NCBI GenBank assembly: GCA_902464175.1
Contig: CABQHZ010000024.1
Location: 1-21,871 of the forward strand
Source of the DNA: an uncultured Collinsella sp.
Lineage (GTDB): Bacteria > Actinomycetota > Coriobacteriia > Coriobacteriales > Coriobacteriaceae
Direction: 5' to 3'
Length of the DNA: 21,871 bases
Of the stretch, positions 1-7,054 are shown piece after piece (the stretch's first letter is position 1; each line of letters starts with the position of its first letter). Under the pieces are notes generated by a model. That model did not search any database, was not told the origin of the DNA, and was given only the letters and a program-made list of their open reading frames with translations. The position numbers were made by a program, and so were the translations under genes.

Positions 1-81
1 TATTCTGCGAGCCTTGACGAAACCGTTCCAGGAATTCCCACGAGCCCGGGGACTACCAGCTCGTCAACATTGCTCTCACAC

Positions 82-1059
82 TTAGACATGAGCCTCCCCT
101 CCCTCGCAGAAAAACGGAATGATCAGATCGTCAAAGTCCTGAATCTCCTCGTGGCCAAAGCCCTCAAAGAACTCATGGCGCTTTTCGCAGGACAGGTTGT
201 TGTATACCGCAAACTGCGTCGCCGGCGGACAGACGATATCGGCCGTGCCCGTGCCAAACAGCACGGGGCACGTAACCATGGGGGCAAAGTTCTTGGAGTC
301 GAAATACGCCAGCTTGGTATAGGCTTCCTCGATACGAGTCGAGTCCTCGTCAAACCAACGCGACCAATAACGCAGGCCCTCGTAGGCAATATCGTCGGCA
401 TCCAGATCCCAAACCAGACGGAAGTCCGACAAGAAGGGGTAGAGGATAGCAGCACGATTGACAAGATCGCTGTTGAGCGCGCATGTCGCAATACCCAAAC
501 CGCCGCCCTGCGATGCGCCGTTCACAAATACGCGGGTAAGATCGATGCCCTCGAGCTCGCGAACGATACGGCACAGAATGCGGATATCCTGATGTAGGCG
601 GACATAGTAGAGGTTGGCCGGGTCGCCGTCGATACCGGCGACGATATGGCCCGCGACCGTCGTGCCCTCAAATCCACCAATATCCTCGGAGGGACCACCC
701 TGGCCAGGACAATCGAGAGCGATGAGTGCCATGCCCATGCCCGCAAACGACGCCTGCTCAAACCAGCTGCGGCTTGCACCCGGATACCCATGGAACTGAA
801 GCACCAGCGGCATGGGCTCCTCCGAGACCGGCTTGAGGTACTTGGCATGCAGGCGTGCACCACACATGCCGGTATACCAGAGATCGAAAAACCGACAGGT
901 CGCGGAATCCGCAACCGAAGCCGCCTCAATCGCGTAGTCGAGCTCGACGGCGTCGGCCTCGGCCATGCGGTCCTTCCAAAAGAGATCGAAATCCGATGGA
1001 CGGGGCATAGCGCCTCGATATTCACCAAATTGCTGTTGTAGCTCCTGAGCACTTGGCAT
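82..1059 (-). CDS. Acetyl-xylan esterase / cephalosporin-C deacetylase family (AXE1) hydrolase
   Basis: A 325-residue alpha/beta-hydrolase that in its family removes acetyl groups from xylo-oligosaccharides or similar small acetylated substrates. It has no signal peptide, so it should act in the cytoplasm. Visible landmarks are the oxyanion-side HGYPG near residue 90, the nucleophile elbow GASQGGG (Ser183), an Asp in TADIVCPP (Asp274) and the His of FGHE (His303). Order and spacing match the Ser-Asp-His triad of AXE1 enzymes, and the length is normal. I chose ATG at 1059; a TTG at 1074 also opens the frame, but the only purine-rich stretch (GAAAGG, 1075-1080) abuts that TTG with no spacing. 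From the ATG the same stretch is about 15 nt away, so neither site has an ideal ribosome binding site. It lies 80 nt downstream of the ABC importer operon on the same strand, which hints that imported acetylated oligomers could be its substrate (inference). I see nothing identifiable in the 81 nt after its stop. Confidence 0.88.
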   Translation of the reverse strand: MPSAQELQQQFGEYRGAMPRPSDFDLFWKDRMAEADAVELDYAIEAASVADSATCRFFDLWYTGMCGARLHAKYLKPVSEEPMPLVLQFHGYPGASRSWFEQASFAGMGMALIALDCPGQGGPSEDIGGFEGTTVAGHIVAGIDGDPANLYYVRLHQDIRILCRIVRELEGIDLTRVFVNGASQGGGLGIATCALNSDLVNRAAILYPFLSDFRLVWDLDADDIAYEGLRYWSRWFDEDSTRIEEAYTKLAYFDSKNFAPMVTCPVLFGTGTADIVCPPATQFAVYNNLSCEKRHEFFEGFGHEEIQDFDDLIIPFFCEGGEAHV

Positions 1060-1095
1060 GGCTCGTGAACCCAACCTTTCGAAATCGCAACGGAG

Positions 1096-1123
1096 GTGCG
1101 CCCGGCAAGGAAACCGGGCGCAC
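1096..1123 (-). terminator. 10-bp perfect hairpin between importer operon and esterase
   Basis: GTGCGCCCGG and CCGGGCGCAC form a perfect 10-bp stem around an 8-nt loop in the gap between the last importer gene and the esterase. On the minus strand the stem is followed by CTCCGTTGCGATTTC, which is not a real U-tract. It may be a partial terminator or an mRNA-stabilising 3' structure rather than a full stop, and it would lower esterase expression relative to the transporter. Confidence 0.5.
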
Positions 1124-1139
1124 GGGAGGGAAAGCGAGG

Positions 1140-1967
1140 CTACTCGCCGAGCTTGGGGTGCAGCAGCGACGGCGCAGCGCCGAGCAGCATCTTGGTGTAG
1201 GGGTCCTGAGGGTGCTGGAAGACCTGCTTGGCCTCGCCCTGCTCGACGATCTTGCCGCCATTCATAACGATGATGTCGTCAGAGATATAGCGGACCGTCT
1301 GGATGTCATGGCTGATGAACACCATGGCCAGGCCGAGCTCCTTCTTAAGGTCGGTCAACAGGTTCAGAATCTGCGCACGGACCGAAACGTCCAGAGCCGA
1401 GGTGGGCTCGTCGGCGATGATGGCATCGGGGTTCAGCGACAGGGCACGGGCAATTGCGACGCGCTGGCGCTGACCGCCCGAAAGCTGGCCGGGAAGAACC
1501 TCGGCGGCGGAGCTGGGCAGACCGGTGAGCTCCAAGAGCTCCTTGACGCGCTTCTCCTGCTCGGCCTCGGTACCCAGGTTGTGGACACGCATGGGGTCGA
1601 GCAGCTGCTCGCGAACGACCATGCGGGGGTTGAGCGCCGTGGCCGGGTTCTGGAACACGACCGAGATGACGCGGCCCATGTGGCGACGGTCCTCGGCGGT
1701 ACGTTTGGTAACGTCCTTGCCCTTAAAGTAGACCTTGCCGCTCGTGGGGGCCTGCAGGCCGCACATGACGTTGGCGGTGGTGGACTTACCGCAACCGGAC
1801 TCGCCGACGATGCCGATCGTCTGACCGGGCATGAGCCTAATCGTTACACCCTGGACGGCGTGAACCAGGTTAGGGTGCAGAATCGAGCCGGTACGGGTCC
1901 TAAAGGTGACGTGGACGTCATCAAGGAAGATGATCGGCTCGACGCCGTTGACTGCGGTCTCGCTCAT
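1140..1967 (-). CDS. Peptide-type ABC importer ATP-binding protein (DppF/OppF type)
   Basis: A 275-residue ABC ATPase that should power uptake through the membrane subunits encoded just upstream. It shows Walker A GESGCGKS (residues 55-62), the Q-loop in VVFQNP, the signature LSGGQ (162-166), Walker B with Asp186-Glu187 followed by PTSALD, and the switch His220 in FISHD. The segment around residues 106-116 (FQNPATALNPR) is typical of the OppF/DppF group. The C-terminus stops soon after the nucleotide-binding domain and lacks the longer cysteine-containing tail of many DppD/DppF proteins. The ATG directly abuts the stop codon of the preceding fusion gene, and a near-perfect Shine-Dalgarno lies inside the end of that gene, so the two are translationally coupled. 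It presumably forms a heterodimer with the ATPase half of the fusion protein. The substrate (peptide, or oligosaccharide as in some family members) cannot be told from sequence. Confidence 0.93.
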   Translation of the reverse strand: MSETAVNGVEPIIFLDDVHVTFRTRTGSILHPNLVHAVQGVTIRLMPGQTIGIVGESGCGKSTTANVMCGLQAPTSGKVYFKGKDVTKRTAEDRRHMGRVISVVFQNPATALNPRMVVREQLLDPMRVHNLGTEAEQEKRVKELLELTGLPSSAAEVLPGQLSGGQRQRVAIARALSLNPDAIIADEPTSALDVSVRAQILNLLTDLKKELGLAMVFISHDIQTVRYISDDIIVMNGGKIVEQGEAKQVFQHPQDPYTKMLLGAAPSLLHPKLGE

Positions 1968-3983
1968 CTACATCACCTCCGCGTGAGGGGTCAAACCATT
2001 TGCCTTGAGCACCTCGTCGGGGAGCTCAGAATAGAAGTGCTCGGTGCCGGGCACGCGCTTGAAGACCGGACGGGTGTCCAGGCCAATACGCGGATGGCTC
2101 GAGCGGGGCGCGAAGCGATCGCCCTTGGGGAAATCGCGCGGGCTCGGAACGGCGCCGGGCACCTGGTGCAGGCGGCCCGAACCGCTCTCGATGGACAGGA
2201 CGGAACCCAGAAGACCGCGGGTGTACTCGTGGATCGGGTTGGTGAGCAGCTCCTTGGTGGGCGCCTGCTCGATAACCTGACCGGCGTACATCACCGTGAT
2301 GTTATGGGCGACCTCGGCGACCAGCGCCAGGTCATGCGAGACGAAAATCATGGCAAAGCCGAGCTTGGCCTGAAGGTCGTTGAGCAGCTTGATGACCTGC
2401 TTCTGGACGGTAACGTCCAGAGCGGTCGTGGGCTCGTCGCAGATGACCAGCTTGGGGTCGCGGGTAAGGGCCATAGCGATCAGAACACGCTGACGCTGGC
2501 CACCGGAAAGCTCATGCGGGTAGCTCTCGAGCGTACGCTTGGGGTCGAGGCCCACGAGCTCCAGGAGTTCCTCGGCGCTGCGGGTGCCGCCGCGCTTGGT
2601 GAGCTGCTTCATCTGGGCAGAGATGAGCATGGAGGGGTTGAGCGAGGACAGGGCGTCCTGATAGACCATGGCGATATCGGTACCGCGCAGGCCGAACCAC
2701 TCCTTCTTGCTCATCTTGAGCAGGTCACGGCCCTCCCAGAGAACCTCGCCGGAAAGATGTTCGTCATCGTCGGTCAGGCCCATGATGGCCAGCGTGGTGA
2801 TGGACTTACCGCAACCGGACTCGCCCACCAGGCCCATGGTCTGACCAGGACGGACGTCAAAGTTGACATGGTCGACGACGTTGATATCGCCGTGATGCTC
2901 AAACTGGATGCAGAAATCGCGGACCGAGAGAATCGGTTCGACAGACTCGTCGGGCACATGGCGATCGTCACGCTTGAGCTCGACATCGCGCAGGGCGCCA
3001 AGGCGAGCGGAGAGGGACTGGGCCTGCTCCTTGTAGGCGCGAACGGGGTCGGAGACCAGCAGGTCGGCCTCGCGACGCTTGGAGGAATCGGTCGGATCCA
3101 GGGCGGCGGAGGGAGCAGCGGCCATGGCGTCGGTTATGCCCTCGGAGAGGATGTTGAGCGCCAGGCAGGTGATCATGATGGCCAGGCCCGGGAACAGCGC
3201 CTGCCACCAACGGCCGGCGAGCACGCCGCCGCGGGCGTCGGCGAGGATGTTGCCCCAGGTAGCGGTGGGCTCCTGGATACCAGCGCCGATGAAGGTCAGC
3301 GAGGCCTCGAAGATGATGGCGTCGGCGACCAGGGTAACGGTGAAGACCATGATCGGGGCGATGCAGTTACGCAGAACATGCTTGATCAAAATCCACGGAG
3401 CCTTGGCGCCGGAAACGATGACCGCGCGGACATAGTCCTCGCCGTACTCGGACACGATGTTGGCGCGCACGATACGGGCAATCTGCGGAGTGTACATAAA
3501 GCCGATGGCGAAGATGATCGACGGCACGGAGTTGCCCAGGATGGAGACGAAGACGGCCGCGAGGGCGATGCCCGGGATGGACATGATGATGTCCAGGATA
3601 CGCATGATCGTCTCGGAAACGGCCTTGCGCGAAACCGCCGCAAGGGCGCCCACGACCGAGCCGCAGACCAGAGCCATGGCAGTGGCGCCAAAGCCGATAA
3701 TCAGCGAGTAACGACCACCGTAGAGCATGCGCGACAGAATGTCGCGACCCTTATCGTCGGTACCGAAGATAAATCCGTTGCCGGGAGCCTGGCGAGCCGT
3801 AAAAATCTCGACCGGGCTATAGGGGGCAAGAAGGGGCGCCAGAATCGCAGTCAGGGCGACCAGCACCAGCACGACGGCGGCAATCTTAGAAGACAGCGTC
3901 ATCTTCTTCCAGCCACCGAGCTTGAGCCCCTTGGAGGCAGCCTTCTCGAGCTGCTCGGTTTGCTTCTCTCGAATCTTTACCAT
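1968..3983 (-). CDS. Fused ABC importer permease and ATP-binding protein (DppC-DppD fusion)
   Basis: A 671-residue single chain that joins an inner-membrane permease to an ABC ATPase. Residues 1 to about 290 form a DppC-type permease with a basic cytoplasmic N-terminus, a first membrane segment near 33-53, the FGTDDKGRD motif (73-81), several further membrane segments, and the EAA coupling loop near 192-210. A charged linker (about 295-345) leads into the ATPase: Walker A GESGCGKS (387-394), LSGGQ (492-496), Asp516-Glu517 followed by PTTALD, and His550 in FVSHD. The tail (590-671) resembles the oligopeptide-transporter C-terminal domain, but where homologues carry cysteines around an FxPRC motif this protein reads GDRFAPRSSH, with none. 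The ATG is 3 nt after the preceding permease stop and has only a weak ribosome binding site, suggesting coupling. Such fusions are known in this transporter family, so this is an architecture variant rather than a sequencing artefact: the frame is continuous. Confidence 0.93.
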   Translation of the reverse strand: MVKIREKQTEQLEKAASKGLKLGGWKKMTLSSKIAAVVLVLVALTAILAPLLAPYSPVEIFTARQAPGNGFIFGTDDKGRDILSRMLYGGRYSLIIGFGATAMALVCGSVVGALAAVSRKAVSETIMRILDIIMSIPGIALAAVFVSILGNSVPSIIFAIGFMYTPQIARIVRANIVSEYGEDYVRAVIVSGAKAPWILIKHVLRNCIAPIMVFTVTLVADAIIFEASLTFIGAGIQEPTATWGNILADARGGVLAGRWWQALFPGLAIMITCLALNILSEGITDAMAAAPSAALDPTDSSKRREADLLVSDPVRAYKEQAQSLSARLGALRDVELKRDDRHVPDESVEPILSVRDFCIQFEHHGDINVVDHVNFDVRPGQTMGLVGESGCGKSITTLAIMGLTDDDEHLSGEVLWEGRDLLKMSKKEWFGLRGTDIAMVYQDALSSLNPSMLISAQMKQLTKRGGTRSAEELLELVGLDPKRTLESYPHELSGGQRQRVLIAMALTRDPKLVICDEPTTALDVTVQKQVIKLLNDLQAKLGFAMIFVSHDLALVAEVAHNITVMYAGQVIEQAPTKELLTNPIHEYTRGLLGSVLSIESGSGRLHQVPGAVPSPRDFPKGDRFAPRSSHPRIGLDTRPVFKRVPGTEHFYSELPDEVLKANGLTPHAEVM
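1972..1980 (-). promoter_or_regulatory. Strong ribosome binding site of the DppF-type ATPase
   Basis: GGAGGTGAT lies 4 nt before the ATG and within the last codons of the upstream fusion gene. It fixes the start at 1967 and shows that this subunit is separately initiated at high efficiency. Confidence 0.8.
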
Positions 3984-3986
3984 AAT

Positions 3987-4943
3987 CTACACCGTCCTGA
4001 TGCGCGGGTTGATGAGCAGGTAGAGCATGTCAACCACGATGTTGATGATGATGAAGGCAAGAGCAACGACGATGACGACGCCCTGAACCAGGTTCGCCTC
4101 GTTGCCCTGAACGCCCTGCAGGATCGCGGTGCCCATGCCGGGGAGGTTGAAGATAACCTCGATGACGACGGCGCCGCCCATGAGGTAACCGATCTTAAGA
4201 CCGAGGGTGGTGACCGGGGTAATCAGCGCATTGCGAAGTACGTTGATGCCGACGACGACCTTCTCGGGAACGCCGGCGCCGCGAGCCATACGGACATAGT
4301 CCTTGTCGAGCTCCTCGACCATGGCCGTACGCACGATACGAGTCATCTGACCTGTCAGCGGGAAGGCAAGAGCAATGGCGGGCATGATCATACGTCCCAG
4401 ATAGCCAGCCGGGTTGGTGGTGAAGTGAGGCAGAGCACCGGACGCCGGAAGCACCTTAAGGTAGGAAGAGAACAGCAGAATCAACAGAACGGCAAGCCAG
4501 AACGACGGGGTTGCCAAGCCGGCGATGGAGAAGACGCGGATCACTTGGTCCGGCCATTTATCGCGATACAGTGCCGCGATGACGCCGAGTAAAAACGAAA
4601 CGACCGCGCCGATGGCAAGACCGATGAAGGTCAGCTGCATCGTGACGGGCAGGGCAGTGGAGATGCGCTTGGCAACGGAGTTGCGAGCAGCACCATAGGT
4701 GCCCATGTCGCCATGGATCAAATCGCCCATATAGCGCACGTAGCGCACGGGCCAGGGGTCGTCCAGACCATACTTCTCATGGTACTCGGCAACCGCCTCG
4801 GGCGAGGCACCGTCACCCAACGCCGTGTAGGCGGGGTCGGTCTTGGAGAACGACATAAGGAAGAACACCAGGACGGTGACGCCCAATGCCATGATCGGCA
4901 GCGCCACAAGACGCCTTCCAATCAAACGTAGCAAGTTGTTCAC
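3987..4943 (-). CDS. Peptide-type ABC importer permease (DppB type)
   Basis: A 318-residue integral membrane subunit of the importer. It begins with the arginine-rich N-terminus and first membrane helix typical of DppB/OppB (RLIGRRLVALPIMALG) and then has a long extracytoplasmic stretch holding a DPWPVRYVRYMGDL motif. About five further hydrophobic segments follow, with the EAA-type coupling loop (GAGVPEKVVVGINVLRNA) in the C-terminal half. Length is normal. I place the start at GTG 4941-4943 because GGGGAG lies 5 nt upstream of it; an in-frame TTG at 4976 would place that ribosome binding site inside the gene. It pairs with the permease half of the downstream fusion. It follows a hairpin-rich 157-nt gap after the binding-protein gene, which probably sets a lower dose for the membrane parts. 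Confidence 0.92.
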   Translation of the reverse strand: MNNLLRLIGRRLVALPIMALGVTVLVFFLMSFSKTDPAYTALGDGASPEAVAEYHEKYGLDDPWPVRYVRYMGDLIHGDMGTYGAARNSVAKRISTALPVTMQLTFIGLAIGAVVSFLLGVIAALYRDKWPDQVIRVFSIAGLATPSFWLAVLLILLFSSYLKVLPASGALPHFTTNPAGYLGRMIMPAIALAFPLTGQMTRIVRTAMVEELDKDYVRMARGAGVPEKVVVGINVLRNALITPVTTLGLKIGYLMGGAVVIEVIFNLPGMGTAILQGVQGNEANLVQGVVIVVALAFIIINIVVDMLYLLINPRIRTV

Positions 4944-4983
4944 GTTCTCTCCCCTTTCTTTTGTCGGTAGGACCAACTGGTAT

Positions 4984-5001
4984 ATGAGTACGGATACTCA
5001 T
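4984..5001 (-). other. Small hairpin upstream of the DppB-type permease
   Basis: ATGAGTA and TACTCAT form a 7-bp perfect stem around a 4-nt loop, which reads UCCG (a UNCG-type tetraloop) in minus-strand RNA. It is the last of four hairpins in the gap and is about 25 nt upstream of the permease ribosome binding site. Confidence 0.45.
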
Positions 5002-5004
5002 TAC

Positions 5005-5038
5005 AAGACCCGAGCGACATCGTTGCCGCCCGGGTCTT
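5005..5038 (-). terminator. 14-bp hairpin after the binding-protein gene
   Basis: In the minus-strand transcript AAGACCCG-G-GCGGC pairs with GTCGC-T-CGGGTCTT around a 6-nt loop: 14 pairs including two G-U wobbles. In a plus-strand RNA the same two positions would be A-C mismatches, so the fold favours the minus-strand transcript. There is no U-tract after it on the minus strand (GTAATGAG follows). It is therefore more likely an RNA-stabilising or processing element that keeps binding-protein mRNA more abundant than permease mRNA than a complete terminator. Confidence 0.6.
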
Positions 5039-5051
5039 TGTTTCAACTATG

Positions 5052-5100
5052 AGGATACGGTCCCAACGACCGACATCCTGCATACAGACTCAAGCGAGTC
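5052..5100 (-). other. Two hairpins directly after the binding-protein stop
   Basis: Immediately after the stop codon GACTC-GCTT-GAGTC (5087-5100) can form a 5-bp stem-loop. A second hairpin (5052-5079) pairs AGGAT with ATCCT and CGGTC with GACCG across a small internal loop and a 5-nt loop. With the two hairpins further on, they make this 157-nt intercistronic gap almost fully structured. Confidence 0.45.
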
Positions 5101-6714
5101 TTACGCCTTGACGGTCGCAACGCCCCTGAAGGACATGCTCGTCGTGCCGATGCCCTTGAAGCCATCGAGGGCCTCGCCGTTGGGCGCAGTCGACGGATCG
5201 TCCCAGGAAGCGGAGACGGTCTTGACGTGGACAACGGGGTACAGAACGGCGTTGTCGGCAATGATGTCGAAGCACTCGTTCCACTTCTTCTGCTGCTCGT
5301 CGCCCTCGGCGGCAAGAGCCTCGTCCATGAGACCGTGGAGCTTCTGCCACTCAGCGGACTCCTTCCACGGGCAACGGGTCTGCATCCAGACGTTGTCGCC
5401 GTACCACCAGTTGAGCAGCAGGTCGGGGTCGGCGCCGAAGCAGGAAGGATCGCCAGGGGCAAGGAGGATATCGTAGGCCTCGCCGCCGTCGATGGCAGCG
5501 TAGGTGGCCGGCGAGGTATCGGTCTGGATGGTGACATCGAAGCCGAGAGCGTCGAGGTCGTTCTTGACCTGGGCGGCCATGCCCTTAATCTGCTCGTTGT
5601 CGGTGGTGCGCAGGGTGATGGCACCCGGGGTGATGCCAGACTCCTCGATGAGCTTCTTAGCCTTCTTGGCGTCGGTCTTGTACACCGTGGAAGCCTCATG
5701 ATAGTTGGTGAAGCTCTTGGGCAGGTAGCAGCTGGCAGCGGTGGCAAGGCCGGCGAAGGTGTTGCTGACCATCTTCTCGGTGTCGAGCGCATACATGACA
5801 GCCTGACGGACCTTGACGTTGTTCCAAGGCTCCTTGGCGACGTTGAACATGATGAAGCGGGTGCCGAAACCCTGAACGTTATCGATCTTGCAGCCGGCGC
5901 TCTCGAGCTGGTCGACGGCGTCAGCGGTAACGAGCTCCATAACGAGCGTGGAGCCCTCCTGCTGAGCGGTAACGCGAGCGGTGGGGTCGGTCAGGATGCT
6001 GTACTGGATCTTCTTATCCTCGGCAGCATACTCACCGTTGTACTCGGGGTTGGGAACCAGGGTGATCTCGGTATCGGAGATAGAGTCGTACATCCAGGGG
6101 CCGGAGCCGATCGGCTGCTTGGCGCGATCCTCCTCGGTCTGGGTGGCCGGGGTAACGCGGACGATGGCCAGACGATCCTTGAGCAGGGAGAAGTTGGGGA
6201 CCTTGGTCTTGACCGTCACGGTGCTGGCGTCCTTGGCCTCGATGGACTCGAAGGGCTGGAAGAACGGAGCATAGGTAGCGGAAGCGGCGCAAGCGGTGTA
6301 GGAGGCAACGACATCGTCAGCGGTGACCTCGGTGCCATCGGAAAACTTGGCGCCCTTGCGGATGGTGACCTCGAAAGTGGTGTCATCCACAGACTTGGGA
6401 TCGTCGGTGGCGAGCTCGTTGAAGGTGCTGTAGTCGTGGTAATCGATGCCGTAGAGGCCCTCGACGACGTGCCAGTTAGCACCCAGGCCCACAGCGGAGC
6501 CGGTGCTGGCGGGATCGAAGCTGGACGGAGCGTAAGCGGAACCAGCGGTGATCACGCCGCCGCCACGGTTGGCGGAATCGGTGGAACCGGAAGCGGAACC
6601 CTCGTCGCTGGAGCTGCCACCGCAGCCGGTGAGACCAAGCCCTGCGACAGCAGCGACGCTGCCGGTGAGGCCGAGGAACGAACGCCTGGACATACCCTTG
6701 TTGATGATGGCCAT
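5101..6714 (-). CDS. Peptide-type ABC importer substrate-binding lipoprotein (SBP_bac_5 family)
   Basis: A 537-residue extracytoplasmic binding protein that captures ligand and delivers it to the DppB/DppC-type permeases. The signal region carries a twin-arginine motif (SRRSFLG, residues 9-15), a hydrophobic stretch and a lipobox LTGC with the lipidated Cys31, followed by a Gly/Ser-rich tether. The mature part is a typical family-5 fold: VTIRKGAKFSDGTEVTADDV near residue 115, a GSGPW segment in the first third, and the VRQAVMYALD motif in the middle. Length fits DppA/OppA-type proteins. I chose ATG 6712-6714 because AGGAG lies 5 nt upstream; a TTG at 6729 would start before that site. It is the first gene of the importer operon and has a long palindrome-rich upstream region. 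Ligand specificity cannot be read from sequence: peptides are the default, but oligosaccharides are possible given the esterase at the end of the cluster. Confidence 0.93.
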   Translation of the reverse strand: MAIINKGMSRRSFLGLTGSVAAVAGLGLTGCGGSSSDEGSASGSTDSANRGGGVITAGSAYAPSSFDPASTGSAVGLGANWHVVEGLYGIDYHDYSTFNELATDDPKSVDDTTFEVTIRKGAKFSDGTEVTADDVVASYTACAASATYAPFFQPFESIEAKDASTVTVKTKVPNFSLLKDRLAIVRVTPATQTEEDRAKQPIGSGPWMYDSISDTEITLVPNPEYNGEYAAEDKKIQYSILTDPTARVTAQQEGSTLVMELVTADAVDQLESAGCKIDNVQGFGTRFIMFNVAKEPWNNVKVRQAVMYALDTEKMVSNTFAGLATAASCYLPKSFTNYHEASTVYKTDAKKAKKLIEESGITPGAITLRTTDNEQIKGMAAQVKNDLDALGFDVTIQTDTSPATYAAIDGGEAYDILLAPGDPSCFGADPDLLLNWWYGDNVWMQTRCPWKESAEWQKLHGLMDEALAAEGDEQQKKWNECFDIIADNAVLYPVVHVKTVSASWDDPSTAPNGEALDGFKGIGTTSMSFRGVATVKA

Positions 6715-6744
6715 GTCTTCTCCTATCAATAGAGAATCTTACCC

Positions 6745-6766
6745 GGGAGCACCTAGACGTGCCCCC
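6745..6766 (-). other. Leader hairpin in the 5' untranslated region of the binding-protein gene
   Basis: GGGGGCAC pairs with GTGCTCCC (8 pairs, one G-U) around a 6-nt loop, ending 30 nt before the start codon. It leaves the AGGAG ribosome binding site free, so it may stabilise the 5' end rather than block translation. Confidence 0.35.
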
Positions 6767-6783
6767 GCGCAACTTGCGGACGA

Positions 6784-6811
6784 TATATACCTTACCTACC
6801 GACGAACCCAA
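6784..6811 (-). promoter_or_regulatory. Candidate promoter of the importer operon
   Basis: On the minus strand TTGGGT and TATATA are separated by 16 nt. This would start RNA about 60 nt upstream of the binding-protein ATG. An alternative further upstream is TTGTCA-N17-TAGTAA (6861-6889), whose -10 part sits in the centre of the 6851-6873 palindrome. Confidence 0.35.
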
Positions 6812-6850
6812 CTGAGGTGCCGCGCTCGGCGACCGATACATACATACGCT

Positions 6851-6873
6851 TGAACGGTATTTACTACCGTTCA
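6851..6873. promoter_or_regulatory. Operator-like palindrome upstream of the importer operon
   Basis: TGAACGGTA and TACCGTTCA form a perfect 9-bp inverted repeat with a 5-nt spacer (centre to centre about 14 nt), the usual shape of a dimeric repressor site. It overlaps a possible minus-strand -10 element and lies just upstream of a plus-strand -35-like TTGACA. The regulator is not encoded in the window. Confidence 0.45.
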
Positions 6874-6882
6874 CCGAATTCA

Positions 6883-6911
6883 TTGACAAACGATTCGCCA
6901 GACAGTATGTA
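6883..6911 (+). promoter_or_regulatory. Possible plus-strand promoter facing the uvrC 3' end
   Basis: A consensus TTGACA is followed after 17 nt by TATGTA. No plus-strand gene lies downstream, so if active it would make an RNA antisense to the end of uvrC. The match could be chance in this AT-richer region. Confidence 0.25.
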
Positions 6912-7023
6912 TCGACGAGGTGAGATATCAGTCTTCGTCAACCCGCAGGATAGCAGGGTTGTTCACCATGGCTAGTCAAACGTTTTAGCGTTAATTAAAC
7001 CCGAAATCGGCTGGTAATCGCCG

Positions 7024-7054
7024 TGAAATAAATGATTGAAAATCACGCAATCAT
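7024..7054 (-). terminator. Candidate terminator of the ybaK-murJ-uvrC operon
   Basis: ATGATTG and CAATCAT form a 7-bp stem with a 9-nt loop, followed on the minus strand by TTATTTCA. It lies 25 nt after the uvrC stop. The stem is AT-rich and the U-tract imperfect, so termination may be inefficient. Confidence 0.45.

Larger units (their letters stand above)
6834..6914. repeat. Inverted repeat with 10-bp arms
   Basis: CGATACATAC (6834-6843) recurs inverted as GTATGTATCG (6905-6914), 61 nt apart, with the 6851-6873 palindrome between the arms. It could be a pair of regulator half-sites in opposite orientation or the stem of a large RNA fold. Confidence 0.45.

Noticed and set aside
1..81. Left edge examined for the end of another gene or a terminator
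   Set aside because: Only a weak 5-bp CGAGC/GCTCG hairpin is present and no reading frame can be assigned in so short a stretch.
1053..4592. A 1179-codon plus-strand open frame
   Set aside because: It lies antisense to three clear ABC-importer genes, has a biased Asp/Gly/Arg/His composition with no recognisable domain, and no ribosome binding site. It reflects the scarcity of stop codons opposite high-GC genes.
5227..6732. A 501-codon plus-strand open frame opposite the binding-protein gene
   Set aside because: Low-complexity Gly/Val/Leu-rich translation with no motif, fully opposite a well-supported SBP_bac_5 gene.
6968..6988. A six-codon plus-strand frame (MASQTF) in the regulatory region, considered as a leader peptide
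   Set aside because: No good ribosome binding site, no run of a single amino acid, and no downstream gene on that strand.
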